Of a stretch of DNA of 64,000 nt, positions 36,369 to 44,848 are shown in pieces. Location of the stretch: the NCBI RefSeq assembly GCF_009729205.1, contig NZ_VTHB01000006.1:1-64000 (forward strand). The letters are read 5' to 3'. The position numbers and the translations under genes were made by a program. The notes beneath the pieces are model-generated. The model did not search any database and was not told the DNA's origin. It saw nothing but the letters and a program-made list of their open reading frames with translations. Origin of the DNA: Mycobacteroides sp. CBMA 271 (GTDB lineage Bacteria > Actinomycetota > Actinomycetes > Mycobacteriales > Mycobacteriaceae). Position 1 is the stretch's first letter; each line of letters starts with the position of its first letter.

Positions 36369-38119
36369 GCCTCCTGCGCCCTTCGTATCCGTGCATCCAA
36401 ATCCGCGGCGGCCATAGCCATGTGTCGCGGGCACGGTCGATCAGAGAAACCGCAAGCCTGCAGGTACTGCTGGAGCGGCATAACCCCCACCTGTCGCCAC
36501 GCTCGGATCAGGTTCGCCACTTCGAACCCGGGTGTCTCCGCTAGCCCTTCGAGCAGCATGAGATCGGAGACCGAAACGACAGCGGGCGTTAGCATTCTGC
36601 CCTCATATGCCGCCATCATCTCGCGTGCACAGAGCCCAATGAGCATCATCGACATCGGCGTGCTCGGTAGCCCAACATCTGGCACCACCACGAAGGGGGC
36701 GAACGTCATATCCGTGAATGATGCTCCATCCCAGCCTCGTTCGATCAGATGGTCGATCACGGACTCGAACTGACGTGTCTTCTTGCTCGTCAGGAACGCT
36801 TCGAGGTTGGAGGCGAAGTCCTCTCCGCTGCCCACACCCTCAGCAAGCGGAGACTGCAGCGGGCGGTGAGTCGCGTCGATGAGCCACGTGAACCGATTGT
36901 CGGTTGGCAGCATCCAATCGCACGCTTTCGGTTGCTGCCCTTTCTTCACGGTCCACGCGTCCTGCATTTCCTCTTCGCCAATTATTGAATCGAATACCGT
37001 ACTGTGATTTGCAATTCGGTCGACCATGCGACTGACGATTTGCTCAAATTGATGCTTGACTGCATCTTGAAACTGCTTCGCCCGCTGCGGCTTCCCCTGT
37101 TCTATGAAGCCCTGTTGAACATCGAACTCAGGGGCGTTCCCGAAGAACCGGTCCATGCCCCACTGAGCCCGAAGTGCGAGCACGGTGCCGTCGCCAAGAT
37201 CGAGGAACGGGTACCGCGTGAACGTGTACCGCTGTGATCGCACGTCGCCGCGCTCCCGATCTCGCTGCGACATAGTACGGAACTCGTCTAGGTCGCGGAC
37301 CATGTTCCGCCGGAGGTACTGCACCACTTCGTCACTGACACCGTGCCCGCTGAGGACGCCCAGGTCCAATCGTGGGCATCCAGCTCGCAAAACGTGCGTG
37401 ATCACGTCGCCTGCCAGTAGGAACTCATCCATGCTGATCCCGGTGGCTTCACGGAAAGTGTCGGCGGGAGTAGCACCGAGCTGGTCCCCAACCTTCTGCG
37501 CCCATGACTCGTACCAGAATGCGTAGGTCATGCACTTCATGTGTTCGGGCAACCGCGAGGCGTTGAACATCACCGAGGCCGCCTCGTCGACCGCCATTTC
37601 GTTGGCGAATGCTATGAGCTCGCCCTCTGGCATGGAGCGCATCTCGGCGTCGACTCGGTGAATGTCCGCGTTGAACCGAGCAGCCCAGCCTGCCGGGGCG
37701 CCATGCTCCTCATTCACTGATAACAGCAGCTGGAGCAGAGCATCGTCGTCCTTGATACCGAGCCGGGGCCCCTCGCCTGATTCGATTACCTCCCGCATTA
37801 GTCGAACCACTGTCTGTGGTGGCGCCAGCCGATGCCCAGCCGCGAGCTGCTGCCTCACCGGCTCGTACCACCGCGAATCCACGATGCGCATCGCCTCGTG
37901 CGGCAACGTCGCCAAACTGCCGAGCATCGCCGCATCGAGCTCGGCTTGCATCTCGCCCAGCGCTACCAACGCAGCCTTGCTGTCGATGCCCGCGAGCAGC
38001 TCGAGGCGGCGTTCCCGATCGAGCGATACCAGGCCCACAGATGTCGCGGTGATCGTGTGCTGCGCCATCCCGTACAGCGCCTCCACGACACGCTGCGCCC
38101 CCGGAGGAAGGTCACTCAT
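36365..38119 (-). CDS. Uncharacterised 584-aa protein, possible degenerate PD-(D/E)XK fold
   Basis: 584 residues from ATG 38119, with GGAG nine bases before; the frame is open about 76 codons further upstream. The first 280 residues are helical, with acidic/hydrophobic repeats and no signal peptide. A later section, FTRYPFLDLGDGTVLALRAQ and then ACDWMLPTDNRFTWLIDATH, has the layout of a restriction-like fold (acidic strand, then a hydrophobic strand normally ending E-x-K), but the lysine position is replaced by Thr in DAT, so catalysis is doubtful. No named family recognised. It is coupled to the GNAT gene and divergent from the 261-aa gene; the trio sits in the defence-like island. Confidence 0.6.
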   Translation of the reverse strand: MSDLPPGAQRVVEALYGMAQHTITATSVGLVSLDRERRLELLAGIDSKAALVALGEMQAELDAAMLGSLATLPHEAMRIVDSRWYEPVRQQLAAGHRLAPPQTVVRLMREVIESGEGPRLGIKDDDALLQLLLSVNEEHGAPAGWAARFNADIHRVDAEMRSMPEGELIAFANEMAVDEAASVMFNASRLPEHMKCMTYAFWYESWAQKVGDQLGATPADTFREATGISMDEFLLAGDVITHVLRAGCPRLDLGVLSGHGVSDEVVQYLRRNMVRDLDEFRTMSQRDRERGDVRSQRYTFTRYPFLDLGDGTVLALRAQWGMDRFFGNAPEFDVQQGFIEQGKPQRAKQFQDAVKHQFEQIVSRMVDRIANHSTVFDSIIGEEEMQDAWTVKKGQQPKACDWMLPTDNRFTWLIDATHRPLQSPLAEGVGSGEDFASNLEAFLTSKKTRQFESVIDHLIERGWDGASFTDMTFAPFVVVPDVGLPSTPMSMMLIGLCAREMMAAYEGRMLTPAVVSVSDLMLLEGLAETPGFEVANLIRAWRQVGVMPLQQYLQACGFSDRPCPRHMAMAAADLDARIRRAQEA

Positions 38120-38448
38120 GTCAGGTAGCTCCATCGTCCCAGGTCGAACGGCAGGCCTGCCGGAAGACATAGCTGCATTACTATCCGGCTGCCTTACGCG
38201 CTTCGCAATACGCCGCCGCTGCGCACGCTTTCCCTGCCGTTTCCCCACAACCGTTGATACTGGCACTAAGGGCCGACAACCACCGCCGACCAGGAAGCGC
38301 CATATCGAACAGAGCCCAGCAGATTGCCTCACGGCGTGCAGATCCAACTACTGTTCGCGCCTTTCTAATCCCGTCTCTGGGACTGCGCCAAGATATCGTC
38401 GAAGTCAGTACCGCTCATCAGCAACGGGGAGAAGTCAAGCAACCGATC
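38120..38448. other. Divergent promoter region between two hypothetical genes
   Basis: About 330 bases between the 584-aa gene (leftwards) and the 261-aa gene (rightwards). Both frames are open partly into it, so one or both genes may start earlier than called. No obvious palindrome was found. Confidence 0.4.
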
Positions 38449-39234
38449 ATGGCATCCGAATCTGACGTGTCGCCCTACGAATGCTTCTACCCACTGCTCC
38501 CTGAATGGGCGCAGCACGAATACCAGGCCACGATCGCTGACAACATCGAATACATAGAAGGTCTCCAACGCGGACAATTTCTGCCACGCACTCGTCGACC
38601 CGATCTGCAACGGTGGATCACATTGGCGCACAAAACTGCCCGGCTCTGCGACCATCTGCTGCGTGAGCTCTCCCCTCAGGCCGCGTTGACCGACAGCTGG
38701 GTGCAGCTACCCGATGATCTGTTGACCGCACTCGGTGATGCGGGGTCATTGAATCGTTTCCGTTGGGTGCTTGCCACTAGCGCGACCGGTGAGAGCACCG
38801 ACGTCGACCTCCTTAAGAACTTCCTACGCCGGGCAGGTCGCTGGTGGGGCACCACCGTGATGATCAACCGGCACAAGGATCGCGATCCTGACCAATCGCT
38901 GGCAGTCTCGGCCGCTCCAGAGCGCGAACTAATGCAGCGCACTTCGTCGCTGGTCATTCGTTTTCATTGGGCCGCAGAGATGATCGCCACCGAGATCTGC
39001 AGACAAATACAGTCCGGCCCCGAATTCGCTACTCATCTCACCGATTTCACCGAACACAACATGCGGGGCTGCTTCGACAGCGCGGTCTACTACATGTCCA
39101 TGCTCGATGCCCCACCGATACCGCACAACGCACCCGGTATGGCCCTGGCCAAACACATGTCCGTTCGGGCCGGCGAAGCGAAAATGACATTCACTCAGGC
39201 CGTCAGCTCGATGAAGCCCCAAGGTTGGCAGTAG
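38449..39234 (+). CDS. Uncharacterised 261-aa protein
   Basis: 261 residues from ATG 38449; GGGGAGAAG lies 14 bases upstream, a little far. Mostly helical and polar, with aromatic-rich pieces (YECFYPLLPEWAQHEY, RFRWVLATSATGES, RAGRWWGTT, VIRFHWAAEMIATEI). No signal peptide, membrane segment or known motif. It is divergent from the 584-aa/GNAT operon, so it may be a regulator or partner of that operon, but there is no helix-turn-helix evident. No function is proposed. Confidence 0.6.
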   Translation: MASESDVSPYECFYPLLPEWAQHEYQATIADNIEYIEGLQRGQFLPRTRRPDLQRWITLAHKTARLCDHLLRELSPQAALTDSWVQLPDDLLTALGDAGSLNRFRWVLATSATGESTDVDLLKNFLRRAGRWWGTTVMINRHKDRDPDQSLAVSAAPERELMQRTSSLVIRFHWAAEMIATEICRQIQSGPEFATHLTDFTEHNMRGCFDSAVYYMSMLDAPPIPHNAPGMALAKHMSVRAGEAKMTFTQAVSSMKPQGWQ

Positions 39235-39485
39235 TTCGGCAGGCATCGCGCGTAGCCGCCGCTCAGTCACTTCTGTCGACTCTGGAAATTCCTCCGGCAC
39301 AAACGAACCCAACCCCAGGACTATCTTCCTGCGCCCTGGCTTCCCTTTCGCAGCTCCTGACTTGCATCTCCTGGATTTCGCCATGATCAAACGCTACCCA
39401 GGATCTCTGAGCACTTCCCGATAATCGGCGCCCATAGGCCACCATCAGGCATGTGAACACCCCTGTGGCCCAAGGCTAGTAGGCT

Positions 39486-39515
39486 CTTCGCCTCTTCTCA
39501 GCAGAAGAGGCGAAG
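39486..39515. terminator. Perfect 13-bp hairpin
   Basis: CTTCGCCTCTTCT pairs perfectly with AGAAGAGGCGAAG around a CAGC loop. No T tract follows on either strand. It lies between the 261-aa gene and the pentapeptide-repeat frame and probably ends transcription or protects a transcript end. Confidence 0.55.
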
Positions 39516-39531
39516 CCGGCTCAGGTTCGGA

Positions 39532-39894
39532 TTGGCATTTGACGCTAGCCCAGGTCTATCGATCTGCGCGTCGATATATCACCCATCAGCAACACCTCCA
39601 TCAAAGATTGCTAAGAGTCTGCGTGCAGCGAATTTGAATGAAGCAATTCTGGACAATGCGAACCTCGCCGGGGCGGACCTTCGCCGCACCGAGCTAAGCA
39701 ACGCATCTTTGGCAAACACCAATCTCACGGGCGCCAACCTCGAAGGCCATAAGACTGCCGGTCTGGAAGCCAGGGGCGCTGTGCTCAACGATCCGCACTG
39801 GGCAGAAATGTTTAGTACGTATCCGTTTACAACACCGCATACCGCCGCAGCCAGATCCAAGAAGACCAGCGATGAAGCAAAGGGAGCGCCCTAG
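39532..39894 (+). CDS. Pentapeptide-repeat protein, probably 5'-truncated remnant
   Basis: A frame of about 120 codons with no ATG; the only start is TTG 39532 and no ribosome site is seen. Residues 30-72 contain tandem pentapeptide repeats of the A(N/D)LxX type (LRAANLNEAILDNANLAGAD, then LRRTELSNASLANTNLTGAN), about nine repeats, giving a short right-handed beta-helix. The C-terminal tail is charged (RSKKTSDEAKGAP). Pentapeptide proteins such as MfpA or Qnr protect gyrase, but this is much shorter than MfpA; a remnant of a larger protein is more likely. Confidence 0.5.
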   Translation: MAFDASPGLSICASIYHPSATPPSKIAKSLRAANLNEAILDNANLAGADLRRTELSNASLANTNLTGANLEGHKTAGLEARGAVLNDPHWAEMFSTYPFTTPHTAAARSKKTSDEAKGAP

Positions 39895-40049
39895 AAGGAT
39901 GCAGGACACGGCTCCGGTCCGTGCCGTCTTCTACATCGTCGCCGCAGTGGGACAGCACCATCCCCATCTTGTTGACGCACATGTCGGAGGAGACCTGGTT
40001 CAGGCCGGTAGAACAGTGAGCGATGGCCGACGACTATTCCTAATCGTTG

Positions 40050-40856
40050 TCAATAGCTGAGGGTGTTTCGTTCGGATCCCATCTCGCACTCGGAAGCTCT
40101 CTGAGCGACCCACTGTCGGTACCGGACAACTTCTTCGTCGAACTCCGTGATCTGACCTCTGGGTTGACTTGCCGGACCTGGCAACCCAGCAAGCTCGCGT
40201 AACACCGGTGCGTAATCCGGGATTAGTCCTCTGTGGCAAGTGCCGCACAACGTTACGAGGTTTTCCTCGGCTGTGGGACCGTTCATACGCCACGGAATGA
40301 CATGGTGCACATGCAATTCGACATCAACGTGATCAGAGGCCCTGCGGCCACAGATCACGCACCGGTACTTATCTCTCTTGAGCACCTGCATGCGGAGCTT
40401 TCGCGTGGGCGCACGACGCACTATCGCATCGTCATCGAGGTGCCCGGTGGCAAGAAAGCCCCGTCCACCTGCTTCCACGGCGCCGTCGTGCATGCACTCA
40501 CAAGGACCAATCACATTCGGCAAGTATGCTTCAGCGATCTCCTTTACCACCAGTGCATGTCCGCCTACCCGAAGGAAAACGGCAAGCGCACAATCGTCAT
40601 GCACGACCAACCCGCACTGATTGGTTTGTTTCCAGAACCAAATCATCCAATCTGCGCTCACGAAGCTTGCCCGCCTGATCTCCCAGTCGGGATTACGTTC
40701 GGACCAACCCGCCCATTGGGTTTGGGCTCCCCAAACAGGCTCGCTCCGCCGATTCGCCCCTAATGTGAGAGCAAAGTACTTCCGTTCGGGGCGAGCGGTT
40801 TTCACGTCTTGAAGCCACCGAGCATCGCCAGGATCAACCGGTGCCTGATCTGTCAT
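40050..40856 (-). CDS. HNH endonuclease
   Basis: 268 residues from ATG 40856 (a GTG a few codons upstream is possible). The C-terminal part is an HNH domain: MQVLKRDKYRCVICGR (zinc Cys pair), VELHVHHVIPWRMNGPTAEE (HH of the catalytic site), NLVTLCGTCHRGL (second Cys pair). The N-terminal 130 residues carry WAGWSERNPDWEIRR and a region that may recognise modified or foreign DNA. Solitary HNH nucleases with N-terminal sensor regions occur in restriction-like defence systems. Monocistronic. Confidence 0.8.
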   Translation of the reverse strand: MTDQAPVDPGDARWLQDVKTARPERKYFALTLGANRRSEPVWGAQTQWAGWSERNPDWEIRRASFVSADWMIWFWKQTNQCGLVVHDDCALAVFLRVGGHALVVKEIAEAYLPNVIGPCECMHDGAVEAGGRGFLATGHLDDDAIVRRAPTRKLRMQVLKRDKYRCVICGRRASDHVDVELHVHHVIPWRMNGPTAEENLVTLCGTCHRGLIPDYAPVLRELAGLPGPASQPRGQITEFDEEVVRYRQWVAQRASECEMGSERNTLSY

Positions 40857-40943
40857 GCGCACAACTATCGCACCGCGGTCTGACACTGTGACCAGCACAA
40901 CGCCCCAGGAAAGTCCGGTCTGTTACACGAGATCAGATCATGG

Positions 40944-41333
40944 TCACGGGGAGCCGTAGCGGCCGCGCACGGTTCCATCGACGGCATCCCAGCCGCGACG
41001 GACCAGTGGTCGGCAGATTTCTCCGCCGCAGCTGACCTGGTCGAACCATCGTTTGGAATCGACCGGGCTGCTCACACCGAGAAGGGCGATGCTGACCGCG
41101 GTCATGGTAAGCGGTGGATCATCGGGTGGTGCGTCGGCGATGTGGATGCTGACGGCGCCGGCCAGATGCCCGTGGGCGATGTTCCCGGGTGGGCCGTCTT
41201 GCCTGCCGAAGTCGGAGAAGGAGTGGCTAGCGAATGTGCCACCGAAGACGGACCGATAGAAGGTGAGTGCTTCGGCGGCGGTGCCGGGTAGCAGTACGTA
41301 GAAAGCCTCGATGACACTCAAATTCGTGAACAA
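40944..41333 (-). CDS. PhnB-like VOC protein, C terminus clipped
   Basis: 129 residues. The layout is that of PhnB-type glyoxalase-fold proteins: EAFYVLLPGTAAEALTFYRS, VFGGTFASHSFSDFG, AHGHLAGAVSIHIADAPP, VSIALLGVSSPVDSKRWFDQ. The final RYGSP is followed directly by TGA, where relatives usually have a Trp and a few more residues, so a TGG-to-TGA change has probably removed the last strand. The function is unknown and may be lost. It lies 21 bases upstream, on the same strand relative to transcription order, of nothing else in the island. Confidence 0.6.
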   Translation of the reverse strand: MFTNLSVIEAFYVLLPGTAAEALTFYRSVFGGTFASHSFSDFGRQDGPPGNIAHGHLAGAVSIHIADAPPDDPPLTMTAVSIALLGVSSPVDSKRWFDQVSCGGEICRPLVRRGWDAVDGTVRGRYGSP

Positions 41334-41354
41334 GTGACGCTCACTTTCGCGAAC

Positions 41355-44300
41355 CTAGCCGGGGGGTGTGTCGTTGCTTTGGTGGTTGTTGAGTGCGGTT
41401 GAGAGTTCTTGGAAGTGGGGCATTCCGGCCCATCGTGTTTGGTCGCCTATCACGTAGAGGCGGTGTTGGGCTCTGCTGACTGCCACGTTGACCAGGTTCG
41501 GTGTCTGTGAAGCCCAGTCTTTGGCTCCGGGTTTTCTGGGGTCGCCGCCGAGCACGAAGATGACGATTTTCGCTTCTTGCCCTTGGACGCTGTGCACGGT
41601 ACCCGCACGTATGCCGCGGTAGTGGTCGGTGTGATCGATGATGTGGCTGATTCTGTCGGCCACTGTTTTGAAGGGGGCGATGACGAAGATGTCTTTGGGC
41701 GCCATGCGGTGCTCGTCAATGAGTTTGTCGAGCTGGGTGGTGAGTTCGCGGATTTCGTAGAGTTGCAAGTGTTTACCCGCTACGGGGTTAGGTGCATCGA
41801 TCCATGAGCTTGGCGGTGCGCTCAATGCTGGCGGCCGGTGGTTGGCTTTGATCATGAAACCGGCGTAGGCGATTTCATTGCAGATCGAGAACATAGGGTC
41901 ATCGCAGCGGCGGTGAACCCGTAGTGGTGCACCAATCCAGGTCTTTTTGCCTGAATCTGTGCGGTCCTGCACATAGGTGCCCCAGGTTCCGACGCGGTCT
42001 GCCAGTGATTGCACCGACGACTGCGACGGCACCCAGGTGTCGCTGACCGCGAAAGACCGTGCGATCGCGTCTTCGGCACGATCTGGCATGGTGACAACGG
42101 GTTTGAGCTGGTAGGGATCTCCGACGGCCACCACCCGGCGCGCCCGCCAGATCGCGCCGACAGCCTCTTGCGGGGTTGCTTGACCGGCCTCATCGATGAA
42201 CAACCATCCCAGGAACTCTGGCGGTAGGTCGCCGAACATCGCGCGCATGGAGGCGAACGTGCTCGAGGCCACCGGCACCATGAGGAACAGCAGCTGCCAT
42301 GCCGCCGGGATATCTTGGACGCTGAGCCCGCGCAACGGTTTGCTTTGCACCACATCGACGATGCGCCCCAGTGCCGCTTTTAGCGCCGGACTGTGAAACG
42401 TGAACGCCTGGTGTAGGTCTAGCGCAGCCAGGAACAGCTCTGAACGGGCGGTGTCGAGGTCAGTATCGAGCCAAGGCGCCCTGCACTGTCGTTCAATTTC
42501 ATTGTCGAACGTGGCCGCGGTCGGATATCCGGGCACGGTGGCTTCGTCGTTGTGTACGTGGTCCTCGAGGCGGTTCACGCGGTCCTGCAATGTGACGCGC
42601 TGCTGTTGCAGCTCGCTGAGATTCTGGCTGGCTTCTTGCAGCTGGCCGGCTAGCCAGTCCCAGTGGTCCTTGTGTTCTTCGAAGCATTTCTTGGCAGCCG
42701 CCACTGAGTCGTTGATGCCGTGACCGGCTTGGGTCCAGGCCGCACCTTTTTTGCCGAACGACTTGATGTTTTCCCAAAAGCCCGGCTCGGCCGCCGCGTA
42801 AGCGCCCTGGTGGGCCATCCACTGCTGATGGCATTCACTGGCCTTGTCCAGCCGCGGCCTGAACGCCCGAAGCTTTTGTTCTCGTCGGCTCAATTCGTTT
42901 TGCATTTGCGTGATTTGATTCGGCAGCTCATCGAGTTGGGTGCGAGTGTCGATGAGTTGATCGCGGCGCTGCTGGGCGGGCAACCTTGCCGAAACAACAT
43001 CCTGGACCCTGGCCTGGGCCCTGGTGAAGGCGTCGACCGCATCGCGCCAACTACATGGGGCGGGTTCCTTTGTCACGATGCGTAGGGGGCGTGACTGTCT
43101 GGGGCCAGCGCCGGGTGTGCGACGCTTAGTTCCGTACCAGATCCCGGTGGCGAACCTGTCCCGGTTCTTCTTCTTGCCCAGTCTGGCCGCGATCAATGCC
43201 CATGCCCGCGAGTCGGTCCGGGTTGGCGCGGACTCCAACAACACGTCACAAGCGGTGGCGCGGAAATATCCCGGATGACCGCGCCACCGATCGTCCAGTG
43301 CCGTGAGGGCCGGCAGTTCATTTGAAATGTTCTCTACCGCATTGTTGTTGGACGAGGCCACCACCATCTCAAAACCAGTGAACTCGTCGCGCAGACGCGG
43401 CACCAGCCCTTGGCCGGCACCAACGAACGCATCATCTGGTTTGTCCAGTTCGGCAAGCCGCTGCGCGCGGGCGACAACGTTGGCGGCAATGATGTCTCGC
43501 AGCATCGTCGTTTTGCCGGTGCCGGGCGGGCCATTGATTCCCATCAGCCCACTGCCAGACCCCAACGTCGCCATCACCTCGTTGACGGCGAACTGCTGAC
43601 TGAGCGCCAACGGATGCTGCGGGTTACTCGGCCAACGCCCCGATGGTATCCGGTCAATGCCGAGCCTCCGCACGATCGGCTCAACCCACTGAGGCTCCTG
43701 CACATCACATCTGGAGTCCTCGTCGATCTGGCCGTCGGCAGTCAGATAGGCCGCTAACGCGGCACCATGTGCGCCGCGCGCGACCGCGCCGCGCACGTCG
43801 GTGAGTTCATGAAGATAGAAGCTGTTCAGAAAGTCTGTGCGCGGCGGGTCGTCGTCCTCATCACGCTGTTTGATTTGCACGCTCTTGATCCGGATCGTGC
43901 CCGTCACCAAAGACTCGTCGGATACGCCCGTCGACTGGCGCGCCAACTCGATGAGACGGCCTATATCGCCGCTGTCCAAGGGCCGCAAACTCTCGCCTGC
44001 GGCCCTGCGGTGTTCGGCGATCTCGCTCATCACCGCGGCACGGAAACCGTCGTGGCACTCCTGGAAACCGTCCAACCAACCCGGCGTCAACGGCCCGGGA
44101 TTTTTCACCCGACCCAGTCCCCACATCGCCGAGGACAGCACCGCCGTGTTCGCCACGACCCGCCCGGCATCGTCGACCAAGAACGCGGCGAATGCGCCCT
44201 GTCCCTGCGGACGCACATCGTAAATTTCTCCGCCCGACGGGAACGCCTCATGCAGAAACCCGTATATCTGGCTCCTTTCGTACACATCGAGGTAGACCGT

Positions 44301-44513
44301 GTGTTCCCACATCCGACCCTGCCCTGCCGTGCCCAGGCTGTCCCAGGGCAACAACTGGCTTGTATCCCAATCAATCACACGCAGCCCGACGCCCTCGTCA
44401 TCGTCGGCATCGGATCGTTCGACAATCCTTTGTGGACTAAACAATTCGAAAGTCCACCAAAACGTCAACACCTGATCCGCCTCCGCACCCACAATCCCTA
44501 GTTCTACCCGCAA
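41355..44513 (-). CDS. Large SF1 (UPF1/AAA_12-type) helicase
   Basis: 1052 residues from TTG 44513; GTG 44492 or a later GTG are alternatives. Walker A GPPGTGKTT at about residues 328-336, Walker B/DEAG-type LFIDEAGQATPQEA at about 795, motif III GDPYQLKPV, and in the C-terminal half RVHRRCDDPMF, GTVHSVQGQEAKIVIF (motif V) and NVAVSRAQHRLYVIGD (motif VI). Between the two halves lies a long charged region (about 480-700) predicted as coiled coil. The N terminus (VLTFWWTFELFSPQRI) matches the opening of large AAA-type helicases found in prokaryotic defence loci. Its only close same-strand neighbour is the 289-aa gene, separated by a PPOX pseudogene. Confidence 0.85.
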   Translation of the reverse strand: MRVELGIVGAEADQVLTFWWTFELFSPQRIVERSDADDDEGVGLRVIDWDTSQLLPWDSLGTAGQGRMWEHTVYLDVYERSQIYGFLHEAFPSGGEIYDVRPQGQGAFAAFLVDDAGRVVANTAVLSSAMWGLGRVKNPGPLTPGWLDGFQECHDGFRAAVMSEIAEHRRAAGESLRPLDSGDIGRLIELARQSTGVSDESLVTGTIRIKSVQIKQRDEDDDPPRTDFLNSFYLHELTDVRGAVARGAHGAALAAYLTADGQIDEDSRCDVQEPQWVEPIVRRLGIDRIPSGRWPSNPQHPLALSQQFAVNEVMATLGSGSGLMGINGPPGTGKTTMLRDIIAANVVARAQRLAELDKPDDAFVGAGQGLVPRLRDEFTGFEMVVASSNNNAVENISNELPALTALDDRWRGHPGYFRATACDVLLESAPTRTDSRAWALIAARLGKKKNRDRFATGIWYGTKRRTPGAGPRQSRPLRIVTKEPAPCSWRDAVDAFTRAQARVQDVVSARLPAQQRRDQLIDTRTQLDELPNQITQMQNELSRREQKLRAFRPRLDKASECHQQWMAHQGAYAAAEPGFWENIKSFGKKGAAWTQAGHGINDSVAAAKKCFEEHKDHWDWLAGQLQEASQNLSELQQQRVTLQDRVNRLEDHVHNDEATVPGYPTAATFDNEIERQCRAPWLDTDLDTARSELFLAALDLHQAFTFHSPALKAALGRIVDVVQSKPLRGLSVQDIPAAWQLLFLMVPVASSTFASMRAMFGDLPPEFLGWLFIDEAGQATPQEAVGAIWRARRVVAVGDPYQLKPVVTMPDRAEDAIARSFAVSDTWVPSQSSVQSLADRVGTWGTYVQDRTDSGKKTWIGAPLRVHRRCDDPMFSICNEIAYAGFMIKANHRPPALSAPPSSWIDAPNPVAGKHLQLYEIRELTTQLDKLIDEHRMAPKDIFVIAPFKTVADRISHIIDHTDHYRGIRAGTVHSVQGQEAKIVIFVLGGDPRKPGAKDWASQTPNLVNVAVSRAQHRLYVIGDQTRWAGMPHFQELSTALNNHQSNDTPPG

Positions 44514-44820
44514 CCAGGGACAATCCGTGCGCTACTGCCGACACGACCGCCGTCTTCATCCAGAATCCGCGCGTTTCCTTCGATCGCTGCGATACCCGGA
44601 TTTCCCCGCACATCACAGGCCGCCAACAACACACCCGAGGTGTTCCGCAGCCGGCCGCACCGTCCACTTGTCCGTCTCGGTCCGCACCAGCAGCTCACCG
44701 TCCTCAAAGGCCGCTCACACCGGTACCGGTTTAGGCCGCCCGTCCTTACTGAACGTTGTCAGCAACACATACCTGGCCTCGCAGATCTCACTGAGACACC
44801 AACGGCAACTTCTCTGTCAT
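44504..44820 (-). pseudogene. Disrupted PPOX-class F420-dependent oxidoreductase gene
   Basis: From ATG 44820 (GGGGAG eight bases upstream) the frame reads MTEKLPLVSQ then breaks. A +1 shifted frame continues ARYVLLTTFSKDGRPKPVPV, hits TGA where relatives have a Trp codon, then AAFEDGELLVRTETDKWTVR; a further shift gives CDVRGNPGIAAIEGNARILD followed by EDGGRVGSSARIV. Joined, these are the first two thirds of a Rv2061-like PPOX F420 protein. Two frameshifts and an in-frame stop make it non-functional. Its 3' end abuts the helicase start, so the helicase seems to have been inserted into or next to this gene. Confidence 0.75.
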
Positions 44821-44848
44821 CGACATACTCCCCTAGGCTTCTATCGGG

